A DNA stretch of 33,741 nt, taken from contig MGBU01000002.1 of the NCBI GenBank assembly GCA_001790205.1, positions 1-33,741 on the forward strand. The letters run 5' to 3'. Shown one piece after another: positions 1-7,818 of the stretch. Made by a program: the position numbers and the translations under genes. How positions within the stretch are numbered: position 1 is the first letter of the stretch; every line of letters starts with the position of its first letter. The notes under the pieces are model-generated. The model had not been told where the DNA came from and made no database searches. It saw only the letters and a program-made list of their open reading frames with translations. Source of the stretch: Candidatus Rokubacteria bacterium GWA2_73_35. Lineage in GTDB: Bacteria > Methylomirabilota > Methylomirabilia > Rokubacteriales > CSP1-6.

Positions 1-77
1 CCCTCGCGGATCCGCGCGCGCAGCGCCTCCGCGATGCGGTGGTAGCGAGGCACCCTGCCGTTCGCTCTGCCGTTCAT
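1..77 (-). CDS. GntR-family transcriptional regulator, N-terminal part only (cut by window edge)
   Basis: Reading leftward from an ATG at 77-75 gives about 25 residues before the window ends. They include RYHRIAEALRARIREG, the typical first helix of a GntR winged helix-turn-helix domain (family pattern like YxQIAxxLRxxIxxG). Only this stretch is visible, so the effector-binding domain and the subfamily (FadR, HutC or other) cannot be told. The gene diverges from the sugar-type ABC operon that starts at 344, and a palindrome lies just upstream of the start codon, so it is a natural candidate regulator of that operon and of itself. The reading rests on a short stretch, but the motif is specific enough that I am fairly sure of the family. 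Confidence 0.7.
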   Translation of the reverse strand, partial: MNGRANGRVPRYHRIAEALRARIRE

Positions 78-85
78 GGCCCCCC

Positions 86-101
86 GGTGTTCTAGAACTC
101 C
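86..101. promoter_or_regulatory. Candidate operator palindrome in the leader of the GntR gene
   Basis: GTTCTAGAAC at 89-98 is a perfect 10-bp palindrome. Flanking GG/CC extends it to 16 bp with one mismatched pair. It is an AT-richer island in very GC-rich DNA and lies about 9 bp upstream of the GntR start codon. Its half-site resembles the GTTCCAGAT repeats at 278-305. Autoregulation is inferred, not shown. Confidence 0.4.
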
Positions 102-184
102 CCCGGCCCACGCGCCCGGCGGGCGCGAGGACGGGAAAGAACGGGTTCGCGCCGCCCGCCTGGGCGGGGGGCCGCGACGCATCC

Positions 185-214
185 ATTGTAGGGCGCCGGC
201 GCGCGGCGGCGCAA
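185..214 (-). promoter_or_regulatory. Possible sigma-70 promoter for the GntR gene
   Basis: On the minus strand a TACAAT -10 (185-190) is preceded 18 bp upstream by TTGCGC (209-214) as a weak -35. Transcription would start near 178 and give a leader of about 100 nt that contains the palindrome at 86-101. The -10 is good and the -35 is only half matched. Confidence 0.35.
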
Positions 215-240
215 GGGCCAGAGCCGCAGGGCCGCCCAGC

Positions 241-269
241 TTGACAGGAGGCGGTGGCTTCTCTATTTT
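241..269 (+). promoter_or_regulatory. Sigma-70 promoter for the sugar-type ABC operon
   Basis: TTGACA (241-246) is an exact -35 consensus, followed after exactly 17 bp by TATTTT (264-269) as the -10. The predicted start point is near 276, giving a leader of about 68 nt before the ATG at 344. This is the clearest promoter in the window. Confidence 0.7.
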
Positions 270-277
270 TGGCGGGC

Positions 278-305
278 GTTCCAGATGGTGACTGCTGTTC
301 CAGAT
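278..305 (+). repeat. Direct repeat GTTCCAGAT x2, candidate operator
   Basis: GTTCCAGAT occurs at 278-286 and again at 297-305, a 19-bp period (just under two helical turns). The pair lies immediately downstream of the predicted start of transcription, where a bound repressor would block initiation or escape. The motif matches 7 of 9 positions of the palindrome at 89-98, which points to the divergent GntR regulator as the binder. IclR, encoded in the operon, is the alternative. Confidence 0.4.
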
Positions 306-343
306 ACGAAACCGCGGTTCCCTGGCCCGCGAGGGAGGCCCCC

Positions 344-1675
344 ATGAGAAGGCTCGTCGCCGCCGCCGCCGGCGCCTGGTTCGTCGCGCTCCTCGCCGTC
401 CCGGTCCACGCGCAGCCGAAGACGGTGCGCATCTGGCAGACCGAGACCGAGCCCCAGACGCTCGCGATGCTCAACCAGATCGCCGCCGACTTCCAGAAGG
501 TCCGGCCCGACATCGAGGTGAAGATCGAGGGGCTCGCGTGGGGCGACCTCGAGAAGAAGCTGACCGCGGCGCTGGCCGCGGGGGCGCCGCCGGACGCCTC
601 GCACGGCCAGCCCATCACCTGCGCCGCGTTCGCCGCCAAGGGACTGCTCCGGCCCCTCGACGACCTGGTGGAGACGCTCGGCCGGGACAACCTCGTCGAT
701 GCCTTCCGCAACCTCTGCCGGCGCGAGGGCCGCTACTACGGGGTCGGGCACTCGCCGGCGTCCTCGGTCTTCGTCTACCGTAAGGACCTCCTCGCCCAGA
801 AGGGCCTCAAGGTGCCGCGGACCTGGGATGAGCTGATCCAGGTCGCCGACGCGCTCCGGGAGGTCAAGGACGGCCAGGTCGTCCGCTACGGCCTCACCAT
901 GACCGGCGCGCCCCTCTTCATCAACATCGGGGTCGGCGAGTTGCTCAAGACCAACAACGGCCGGCTCTTCGACGGGAAGGGGCGCCCGACCCTCACCGAG
1001 AAGCCCGTCATCGAGCTGCTCGACTTCTACAAGAAGCTGAACCGCGTCCTGCCGCCGGGCTGGACCGGGCACGGCTACCTCGACACGTTCGCCAACCTCG
1101 CCAACGGCAAGGCGGCGATGCTCTACCAGGCCTACGGGCGCGGCGTCGGGTACATCGAGAAGTACGCCGCCAAGGAGCTGGCGGACCCCGCGCACTTCGC
1201 CGTCACCGACAAGGTGGTCGGGCCCTCGGGCAAGACGCCGGCGGCCCAGCTCGACAGCGAGCCCTGGATGGTCTTCAAGAACGCCAGGAACGGCGCCGAG
1301 GCGGTGGAGTTCCTCAAGTTCTTCTTCAGGGACGACAACTACATCCGCTACCTCCACACCGTGCCGATCCACCTCCTGCCGATCACCAAGTCCGCCTACA
1401 AGAACCCGAAGTACGCCGACAACCCGACGATCCGCAAGTGGCGGTCGTGGGTGGACATGCAGGAGAAGTACTTCCGCAACGACTGGATCAAGCCGATCCT
1501 CGTCACCGAGTGGGACGACCTCCAGAAGCCCTACCTCCTGGAGGTCATGGGCTCCGGTATCCTGGTGGACATGGTGATGGACGCGGTGAAGGGCATGGCC
1601 TCGCCCGAGGCGGCCTCCAAGGCCCAGAAGCGGGTCGAGGAGCTGCTCGCGCGCGGCGGCTACCTCAAGAAGTAG
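344..1675 (+). CDS. ABC transporter extracellular solute-binding protein (family 1, carbohydrate type)
   Basis: This is a 443-residue periplasmic binding protein of the MalE/UgpB-like family 1. The ATG at 344 gives a clean signal peptide: MRR, a hydrophobic stretch to about residue 19, and cleavage after VHA (residue 23). A GAGGGAGG ribosome site lies just upstream at 331-338. An in-frame ATG at 254 would overlap the promoter and add 30 non-signal residues, so I reject it. The mature protein opens with TVRIWQTETEP, the usual first strand before the ligand cleft, and carries an ADFQKVRPDIEVKIE segment typical of the family. It heads an operon with two permeases. The ligand is likely a sugar, polyol or glycerol-phosphate-like compound, but nothing in the sequence fixes it. 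Confidence 0.9.
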   Translation: MRRLVAAAAGAWFVALLAVPVHAQPKTVRIWQTETEPQTLAMLNQIAADFQKVRPDIEVKIEGLAWGDLEKKLTAALAAGAPPDASHGQPITCAAFAAKGLLRPLDDLVETLGRDNLVDAFRNLCRREGRYYGVGHSPASSVFVYRKDLLAQKGLKVPRTWDELIQVADALREVKDGQVVRYGLTMTGAPLFINIGVGELLKTNNGRLFDGKGRPTLTEKPVIELLDFYKKLNRVLPPGWTGHGYLDTFANLANGKAAMLYQAYGRGVGYIEKYAAKELADPAHFAVTDKVVGPSGKTPAAQLDSEPWMVFKNARNGAEAVEFLKFFFRDDNYIRYLHTVPIHLLPITKSAYKNPKYADNPTIRKWRSWVDMQEKYFRNDWIKPILVTEWDDLQKPYLLEVMGSGILVDMVMDAVKGMASPEAASKAQKRVEELLARGGYLKK

Positions 1676-1690
1676 CGGGAGCCTGCGAGC

Positions 1691-2617
1691 GTGACCGTCC
1701 ACGCGGGTGCGGCCGCGCGCGTCCGGGCGCGGCCGCGCCGGCGGCTCGGGCCGGCGGCCCTCGGCGTGCTGGGTGTGCTGCCGGCCCTGCTGCTGATCGC
1801 GGCCCTCATCGCCTACCCGGTCGGGTACTCGATCTGGCTGAGCCTCCTCGACAAGCACTCCTTCTTCCCCGCGGAGCGCTGGGTCGGGCTCGACAACTAC
1901 GTCTACCTCCTGCGCGACACCGAGTTCTGGGACAGCCTGTGGAAGGGCGTCGTCTACGCCACGGGCACCACCGCGCTCCAGCTCGTGGCCGGCGTCGTCG
2001 CCGCCCTCGTGCTGCACCAGCCCTTCGTCGGCCGCACGCTGGTGCGGGCCCTCGTGCTCTTCCCCTACATGATCCCGACCATCGTGGCCGTGATCGTGTG
2101 GCGCTGGCTGCTCAACGAGACCTACGGCCTCGTCGACTACCTGCTGGTCGCCTGGGGCCTGGTCCGGCAGCCGATCGTGTGGCTCGGCACCGAGCACGTG
2201 ATGACGTCGCTGATCGGCATGAGCGTCTGGCAGTTCACGCCCTTCGTGGTGATCAGCGTGCTGGCCCGCCTGCAGACGATCCCGCCCGAGCTCTACGAGG
2301 CGGCCCGCGTGGACGGTGCCTCGCCCTGGGGCCGCTTCCGCTGGATCACGCTCCCCCAGCTCCGGGCGGTCCTGTTCGTGGTGATCCTCCTGCGCTCGAT
2401 CTGGATGTTCACCAAGTTCGACACGGTGTGGCTCTGGGGCGAGGGCGCCGGCGCGGGCCGCGAAATCCGGACGCTCCCCGTCTACGCGTACATGCGCACC
2501 TTCACCTACTACCAGGCCGGGTACGGCGCCGCGCTCGCCGTCGTCATGCTGCTGATGCTGATGGCGGCCACGGTCGCGTACTTCCGGCTCTTCTGGCGCG
2601 AGGAGGAGGCGGCGTGA
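1691..2617 (+). CDS. ABC transporter permease, MalF/UgpA type
   Basis: A 308-residue inner-membrane permease with six predicted transmembrane segments. It starts with GTG at 1691, 15 nt after the binding protein, with a GGGAG ribosome site. An arginine-rich cytoplasmic N-terminus (about residues 10-20) precedes the first membrane helix. The EAA loop that docks on the ATPase is clear as YEAARVDGASPWGRFRWITLPQL, about residues 199-221. The stop overlaps the GTG start of the next permease (GTGA), and an AGGAGG upstream supports coupled translation. Family size and order (binding protein, MalF-like, MalG-like) are standard for sugar importers. Confidence 0.9.
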   Translation: MTVHAGAAARVRARPRRRLGPAALGVLGVLPALLLIAALIAYPVGYSIWLSLLDKHSFFPAERWVGLDNYVYLLRDTEFWDSLWKGVVYATGTTALQLVAGVVAALVLHQPFVGRTLVRALVLFPYMIPTIVAVIVWRWLLNETYGLVDYLLVAWGLVRQPIVWLGTEHVMTSLIGMSVWQFTPFVVISVLARLQTIPPELYEAARVDGASPWGRFRWITLPQLRAVLFVVILLRSIWMFTKFDTVWLWGEGAGAGREIRTLPVYAYMRTFTYYQAGYGAALAVVMLLMLMAATVAYFRLFWREEEAA

Positions 2618-3438
2618 GGCGCGTGACCCGCCTGGCGCTCTACGCGGCCGCGCTGGGGCTCGCGGCGCAGGCGATCTTCCCGTTCCTCTGGATGCTCTCG
2701 ACCTCCCTCAAGCCCCCGCGCGAGGTGCTGGCCACGCCGCCGGGCCTGGTGCCCGCCGCGCCGACGCTCGACAACTTCGTCCGCCTCCTCACCGAGACGG
2801 CGTTCATCACCTACTTCCGCAACAGCGTGCTGGTCGCGGGCCTGACCGTGCTCCTCACCACCCTGGTCGGGGCCGTGGGCGCGTACAGCCTCACGCGCTT
2901 CCGCTTCCCCGGGCGGGAGGCGGTCGCGAAGCTGATCCTCGCGACCTACATGTTCGCGCCGATCCTGATCGTGGTCCCGATCTACATCATGGCGCGGCGG
3001 CTCGGGATCGTGAACACGCACACGGCGCTCGTGCTGTCCTACACGTCGTTCAGCCTGCCGTTCGCGCTCTGGCTCCTGCGCGCGTTCTTCCAGTCGATCC
3101 CGCTGGACCTCGAGGAGGCCGCGCTGGTCGACGGCGCGGGCCGGCCGCGCGCGGTCGCCTACGTCGTCGCCCCGCTCGCGCTGCCCGGGCTGCTCGCGAC
3201 CGCGATCTTCACGTTCACGCTGGCGTGGAACGACTACATCTTCACCCTCATCCTGATCGCCTCGGACGAGCTCAAGACGTTGCCGGTCGGCGTGCAGGAC
3301 CTCTTCGCGGCCGCCGTGGTGGACTGGGGCCTCGTCATGGCGGCGGGGGTGCTGATCACGATCCCGGCGCTCGCCTTCTTCATGGCCGTGCAGCGCCACC
3401 TCGTGGCGGGCTGGGGGAGCGGAGGGCTCAAGGGATGA
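2614..3438 (+). CDS. ABC transporter permease, MalG/UgpE type
   Basis: A 274-residue second permease that pairs with the upstream one to form the membrane channel. The GTG at 2614 overlaps the previous stop and has AGGAGG about 8 nt upstream; a second in-frame GTG at 2623 is possible. FPFLWMLSTSLKPP near residue 20 and the EAA loop LEEAALVDGAGRPRAVAYVVAPLALP are typical of MalG-type proteins. LAWNDYIF near residue 205 is a strong family mark. No ATP-binding subunit follows, so the importer must use an ATPase encoded elsewhere, as many family 1 sugar importers do with a shared MsmX/UgpC-type protein. Confidence 0.9.
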   Translation: MRRVTRLALYAAALGLAAQAIFPFLWMLSTSLKPPREVLATPPGLVPAAPTLDNFVRLLTETAFITYFRNSVLVAGLTVLLTTLVGAVGAYSLTRFRFPGREAVAKLILATYMFAPILIVVPIYIMARRLGIVNTHTALVLSYTSFSLPFALWLLRAFFQSIPLDLEEAALVDGAGRPRAVAYVVAPLALPGLLATAIFTFTLAWNDYIFTLILIASDELKTLPVGVQDLFAAAVVDWGLVMAAGVLITIPALAFFMAVQRHLVAGWGSGGLKG

Positions 3439-4217
3439 CGGTCACGCGGTACGTGTCGCCGGCGGTGGAGCGCGCCTTCGCCATCCTCGAGGCGCTGGCC
3501 GAGGCGCGCGAGATGGGGCTCAGCGAGCTGGCCCGGGCCCTGCGCCTCGGCAAGAGCTCCGTCTACCGCCTGCTCAACACGCTGGTCTCCACGGGCTACG
3601 TGGAGAAGCGCCCCGACAGCGGCCGCTACCGGTTGACCTACCGGCTCTCGCTCCTGGCCGGCGCCGCGTCCGAGCGCTCCGGCCTCGCGGACGCGGCGGC
3701 GCCGGTGCTGCGCCGGCTCGCCGCCGAGACCGCCGAGAGCGCCAACCTCGGCGTGCTGGAGGGCGGCGTGGTCGTGAACCTGCTCCGCGTGGAGGGTCCG
3801 CAGCCGCTCCGCCTCCACCTCGCCCTGCCCGGCGGCGTGCCGCCGCACGCCACCGGCCTCGGCAAGGTGCTCCTCGCCGCGCTCGGGCCCGCGGAGCTGC
3901 GGGCCCGGCTCGGCTCGGCGCCGCTCGCGCGCCTGACGCCCAGGACCATCCGGGACCGCCGGACGCTCCGCGCCGAACTGGAGCGCGTCGGGCGGCTGGG
4001 CTACGCGGTGGACGACGAGGAGTGCAGCCTCGGCCTGCGCTGCGTCGCCGCGCCCGTCCGCGACCGGTCCGGCGAGGTGATCGCGGCCGTGAGCATCGCC
4101 GCGCCGGCCCACCGGCTGCCGCGCGAGCGCGTGCCGGAGGTCGCGCGAACGGTGACGCTCGCCGGCCGCGAGCTGTCGCGTCGACTCGGCCACGGCGAAT
4201 GGAGGGCACGCGCATGA
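3435..4217 (+). CDS. IclR-family transcriptional regulator
   Basis: A 260-residue cytoplasmic regulator. An N-terminal winged helix (about residues 7-70: AVERAFAILEAL, then LSELARALRLGKSSVYRLLNTLVSTGYVEK) is followed by the IclR effector domain (about 80-250), with HATGLGKVLLAAL and GLRCVAAPVRDRSGEVIAAVSIAAP as family marks. The ATG overlaps the permease stop (ATGA) and has a GGAGGG site upstream. Being inside the operon, it probably senses the imported compound or a product and controls the promoter at 241-269. The effector is unknown. Confidence 0.92.
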   Translation: MTVTRYVSPAVERAFAILEALAEAREMGLSELARALRLGKSSVYRLLNTLVSTGYVEKRPDSGRYRLTYRLSLLAGAASERSGLADAAAPVLRRLAAETAESANLGVLEGGVVVNLLRVEGPQPLRLHLALPGGVPPHATGLGKVLLAALGPAELRARLGSAPLARLTPRTIRDRRTLRAELERVGRLGYAVDDEECSLGLRCVAAPVRDRSGEVIAAVSIAAPAHRLPRERVPEVARTVTLAGRELSRRLGHGEWRARA

Positions 4218-5164
4218 CCGTCCGCTTCGGGTTCTCCCTGCAAGGACGCGGTGCCCTGGCCGACCGCGACACGCTCGGCACGCTCGCCCGCCGCGCCGAG
4301 GCGCTCGGCTACGACTCGATCTTCGTGACCGACCGCCTCGTCATCCCGGCGGCGGCCACGAGCGCGTACCCCTACTCCCCCACCGGCGCGTTCCCGCTCG
4401 GCCCGGACGAGCCGTGGCTCGAGGCCCTGACCGCGCTCATGTGGCTGGCGACGATCACGGAGCGCATCCGCGTGGGCACCAGCGTCCTCGTCGTCCCCTA
4501 CCGGAACCCGATCGCGACCGCCAAGGCGCTCGCCACCGCCGACCACCTCTCCGGCGGGCGGATCATCCTCGGCGCCGGCGTCGGCTGGTGGCGGGAGGAG
4601 TTCGCGGCGCTCGGCGTGCCCTTCGCGGAGCGCGCGGCGCGGACGGACGAGGCGCTCCGCCTGATGAAGGCGGTCTGGACGGGCGAGCGCGTGAGCTTCG
4701 AGGGGCGCTTCTGGCGGGTGCAGGACGCCGGCGGCACGCGCCCGCGCCCGGCCCAGCGCCCCCACATCCCCGTCTGGATCGGCGGCCACAGCGAGGGCGC
4801 GCTGCGCCGCGTGGTGGCCCTGGCCGACGGCTGGCACCCCCTCGGCCTGCGCCCGCCGGTCCTGCTCCACCCCGAGGAGCTGGGCGGGAAGATCCGCCGC
4901 CTCCGCCAGCTCGCCGAGGAGGCCGGGCGCGACCCGGCGACGCTCACCGTCGCCTTCAAGGCGCCGGTCGCGCTGCGCCGCGAGCCCGGGGGCCCGCGCG
5001 GCGTGCTCGCCGGCACCGCCGCGGAGGTCGCGGAGGACCTGACCCGCTACGTCGCCGCGGGCGTCGAGCACTTCGTGCTCGACTTCACCGAGCCGACGCC
5101 CGCCGGGATGCTGGAGACCCTCGAGCGCTTCGCCGCCGGGGTGCGGCCCCGCGTCGGGCGCTGA
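4214..5164 (+). CDS. LLM-class flavin/F420-dependent oxidoreductase (TIGR03619-like)
   Basis: A 316-residue luciferase-like (TIM-barrel) oxidoreductase using FMN or F420. MTVRFGFSLQGRG, DRLVIPAAATSAYPYSPTG, TERIRVGTSVLVVPYRNP, LSGGRIILGAGVGWWREEF and PVWIGGHSEGALRR follow the TIGR03619 F420-dependent subgroup closely. The ATG overlaps the iclR stop (ATGA) and has GGAGGG 7 nt upstream, so it is the last gene of the transporter operon and likely acts on the imported compound or a derivative. Cofactor choice and substrate cannot be read from sequence. Its stop codon lies in a hairpin shared with the convergent trpD gene. Confidence 0.88.
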   Translation: MTVRFGFSLQGRGALADRDTLGTLARRAEALGYDSIFVTDRLVIPAAATSAYPYSPTGAFPLGPDEPWLEALTALMWLATITERIRVGTSVLVVPYRNPIATAKALATADHLSGGRIILGAGVGWWREEFAALGVPFAERAARTDEALRLMKAVWTGERVSFEGRFWRVQDAGGTRPRPAQRPHIPVWIGGHSEGALRRVVALADGWHPLGLRPPVLLHPEELGGKIRRLRQLAEEAGRDPATLTVAFKAPVALRREPGGPRGVLAGTAAEVAEDLTRYVAAGVEHFVLDFTEPTPAGMLETLERFAAGVRPRVGR

Positions 5165-5180
5165 GGCGCCGCGCGCCTCA
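5162..5180. terminator. Perfect hairpin containing both stop codons of a convergent gene pair
   Basis: TGAGGCGC (5162-5169), a 3-nt loop, then GCGCCTCA (5173-5180) form a perfect 8-bp inverted repeat. The TGA of the LLM gene is the left end of the stem and the TGA of trpD, on the other strand, is the right end. It is symmetric and could serve as a bidirectional terminator or mRNA 3'-end stabiliser. No T-tract follows on either strand, so it is not a canonical intrinsic terminator. Confidence 0.5.
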
Positions 5181-6248
5181 GGCCTGCGCGGCGAGCTCGC
5201 GGCTCAGGGCGATCAGGCGCTCGAGCCGCTCCCGCGCGGCGCCCGCGTCGATCGAGCGCGCCCCCAGCTCGACGCCCTCCTTGAGGTCGCGCGCCTTGGC
5301 GCCCGCGACGAGGGCCGCCGCCGCGTTCATCAGGACGATGTCGCGCCGCGGCCCCGGCTCCCCGCGCAGGATGCCGCGGATGATCTCGGCGTTCTGCTCG
5401 CGGTCGCCGCCGAGGAGATCGTGGATCGAGGCGCGCGGCAGGCCGAAGTCCTCGGGGCGCACGGCGAACGTCCGCACGACGCCCTCGCGGACCTCCGAGA
5501 CGCGGCTCTCGCCCGTGTTCGAGATCTCGTCCAGGCCGTCGGCGCCGTGGACGACGAAGGCCCGGTGCGTGCCGAGCTCGGCGAGCACGCGCGCGAGCGG
5601 CTCGGTCAGCGCGGCCGCGTAGACGCCGACCACCTGCGCGTTGGCGCCCGCGGGGTTCGTGAGCGGCCCGAGCATGTTGAACACGGTGCGGACGCCCATC
5701 TCGCGGCGGGCGGCCATCACGTGCTTCATCGCGGTGTGGAGCAGCGGCGCGTAGAGGAAGCCGATGCCGACCTCGTCCACGCAGCGCGCGACCTTCTGGG
5801 GCGAGAGGTCCAGGGCGACGCCGAGCGTCTCCACCACGTCGGCGGAGCCGCAGAGCGAGGAGACCGAGCGGTTGCCGTGCTTGGCCACCCTGAGCCCGGC
5901 GCCCGCGACGACGAAGGCCGTCGCCGTCGAGACGTTGAAGGTGCCCGCCGCGTCGCCGCCCGTGCCGCAGGTGTCGATCAGCATGTCGCGGTCGGTGCCG
6001 GTGAGCGCCGTGACGCCGTCGGGCTCGGTGCGGATGCGGACGGCCTTCTGGCGCATCACCTGCGCGAAGCCGATCAGCTCCTCGACGGTCTCGCCCTTCA
6101 TGCGGAGCGCGGTGAGGAACGCGGCGATCTGGGCGTTCGTCGCCGCGCCCGACATGATCGCCTCCATCGCGGCGGCGGCCTCGATGCGCGTCAGGTCCCG
6201 GCGGTCCATCAGCGTGCGGAGCGCCTCGGTGATGATCGGGCTCGTCAT
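5178..6248 (-). CDS. trpD: Anthranilate phosphoribosyltransferase
   Basis: A 356-residue enzyme that transfers phosphoribose from PRPP to anthranilate, the second step of tryptophan synthesis. Family motifs are intact: CGTGGD (94-99, PRPP loop), HGNRSVSS (124-131), MKHVMAARREMGVRTVFN and GPLTNP (194-199), and LDEIS before the C-terminal domain. Length is normal. The start ATG at 6248 has a GAGGGA ribosome site upstream and a TATACT -10 box about 35 nt away. No other trp gene is in the window, so it stands alone next to transport genes. It is separated from livF by a double-hairpin repeat and is probably transcribed on its own. Confidence 0.95.
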   Translation of the reverse strand: MTSPIITEALRTLMDRRDLTRIEAAAAMEAIMSGAATNAQIAAFLTALRMKGETVEELIGFAQVMRQKAVRIRTEPDGVTALTGTDRDMLIDTCGTGGDAAGTFNVSTATAFVVAGAGLRVAKHGNRSVSSLCGSADVVETLGVALDLSPQKVARCVDEVGIGFLYAPLLHTAMKHVMAARREMGVRTVFNMLGPLTNPAGANAQVVGVYAAALTEPLARVLAELGTHRAFVVHGADGLDEISNTGESRVSEVREGVVRTFAVRPEDFGLPRASIHDLLGGDREQNAEIIRGILRGEPGPRRDIVLMNAAAALVAGAKARDLKEGVELGARSIDAGAARERLERLIALSRELAAQA

Positions 6249-6281
6249 CGTCTGTTCCCTCCAGCCGGCCTCGGTCCCGCT

Positions 6282-6309
6282 AGTATACGGCTCCGCCCCC
6301 GGGAACGAA
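6282..6309 (-). promoter_or_regulatory. Probable promoter of trpD, with -35 inside the intergenic repeat
   Basis: TATACT on the minus strand (6282-6287) is a near-consensus -10. A weak -35 (TTCGTT, 6304-6309, 16-bp spacing) falls inside the conserved edge of the repeat at 6303-6392. The predicted leader is about 28 nt. The -10 is convincing; the -35 is poor, and I see no UP-like element. Confidence 0.45.
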
Positions 6310-6392
6310 TCGCGGGGTCGAGCCGCGCCCCGGGTTCCCCGGGGCGCGTGCGAGCGCCGGGGGGCTTGGGGGGCCCGTCGAGGCCCCCCATG
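6303..6392 (+). repeat. Double-hairpin intergenic repeat, copy A
   Basis: About 90 bp running from GAACGAATCGC to CCCCCCATG. It holds a perfect 10-bp stem (GCGCCCCGGG, TTC loop, CCCGGGGCGC), a linker GTGCGAGCG, and a second stem of GGGGGGCC with GGCCCCCC. Copy B at 13935-14025 matches it at roughly 75 of 91 positions by eye, in the opposite orientation. It fills nearly all of the space between the livF stop and the trpD promoter. Possible roles are transcription stop or mRNA 3' protection for the liv operon, or a REP-like mobile repeat. Confidence 0.75.
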
Positions 6393-6395
6393 TCT

Positions 6396-7083
<688 letters not shown>

Positions 7084-7106
<23 letters not shown>

Positions 7107-7818
7107 ACTCCTCGCCCAGGTACGCCTCGATGACCTTCGGGTGGTTCGCGATGGCGGCCGGCGGCCCCTCGGCGATCCGCTCGCCGAAGCTCAGCACGAG
7201 GATGCGGTGCGAGAGCGCCATGACCGCGCGCATGTTGTGCTCGATCAACAGGATCGAGACGCCGTCGGCGTGGATCCGGCCGATGAGCTGCACCATCGTC
7301 TCGGTCTCCGCCGGGTTGAGCCCCGCCATCACCTCGTCGAGCAGCAGGAGCGTGGGCTCGGTCGCGAGCGCGCGGGCCAGCTCGAGCCGCTTGCGCTCCG
7401 CGAGCGTCAGCCCGGCCGCGCGCACCCCCTGCTTGCCGGCGAGGCCGACCCGCTCGAGCACGGCCGCGGCGCGCGCGGCCGCCGCCGCCGGGTGCGCGTG
7501 GCGCGCGAGCGCGCCGACCTTCACGTTGTCGAGCGCGCTCATGCGGGGGAACGGCCGGACGAGCTGGAACGTGCGCGCCAGCCCGAGGCGGCAGATCGCG
7601 TGCGGCTTGAGCCCGACGAGCGGGCGGCCGCGAAAGCTCACGCTCCCGGCGTCGGGCCGGAGGAAGCCGGAGAGGAGGTTGAACGCCGTCGTCTTCCCCG
7701 CCCCGTTCGGGCCGATGAGCCCGAGCATCTCGCCCTCCGCCAGGGCGAAGCTCAGGTCGTGCACCGCCTGGAGCCCGCCGAAGCGCTTGCTGAGCCCCCG
7801 CGCCTCGAGCAGGCTCAT
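7084..7818 (-). CDS. livG: Branched-chain amino acid type ABC transporter ATP-binding protein LivG
   Basis: A 244-residue ATPase, partner of LivF. Walker A is GPNGAGKTT (36-44). The signature region is LTLAERKRLELARAL in place of LSGGQ, a known variant of LivG proteins. Walker B is LLLLDEVMAGLN and the switch is LLIEHNM. The C-terminal AIANHPKVIEAYLGEEYV tail is the usual LivG ending. The start ATG at 7818 overlaps the livM stop (ATGA). A longer upstream reading in the same frame runs through livM and is not real. Confidence 0.93.

Noticed and set aside
254-343. Extension of the sugar-type binding protein to an ATG at 254
   Set aside because: It overlaps the promoter -10, has no ribosome site and would bury the signal peptide 30 residues inside.
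263-2197. A 644-residue open frame on the minus strand opposite the ABC genes
   Set aside because: It runs antisense to a well-supported binding protein and permease; its composition (Asp, Glu, Arg, His, Val rich) is what GC-rich coding DNA gives on the other strand, and no family motif is visible.
6303-6392. Calling the repeat an intrinsic terminator
   Set aside because: Stems are strong but no T-tract follows on either strand, and the same unit occurs in the opposite orientation relative to genes at 13935-14025.
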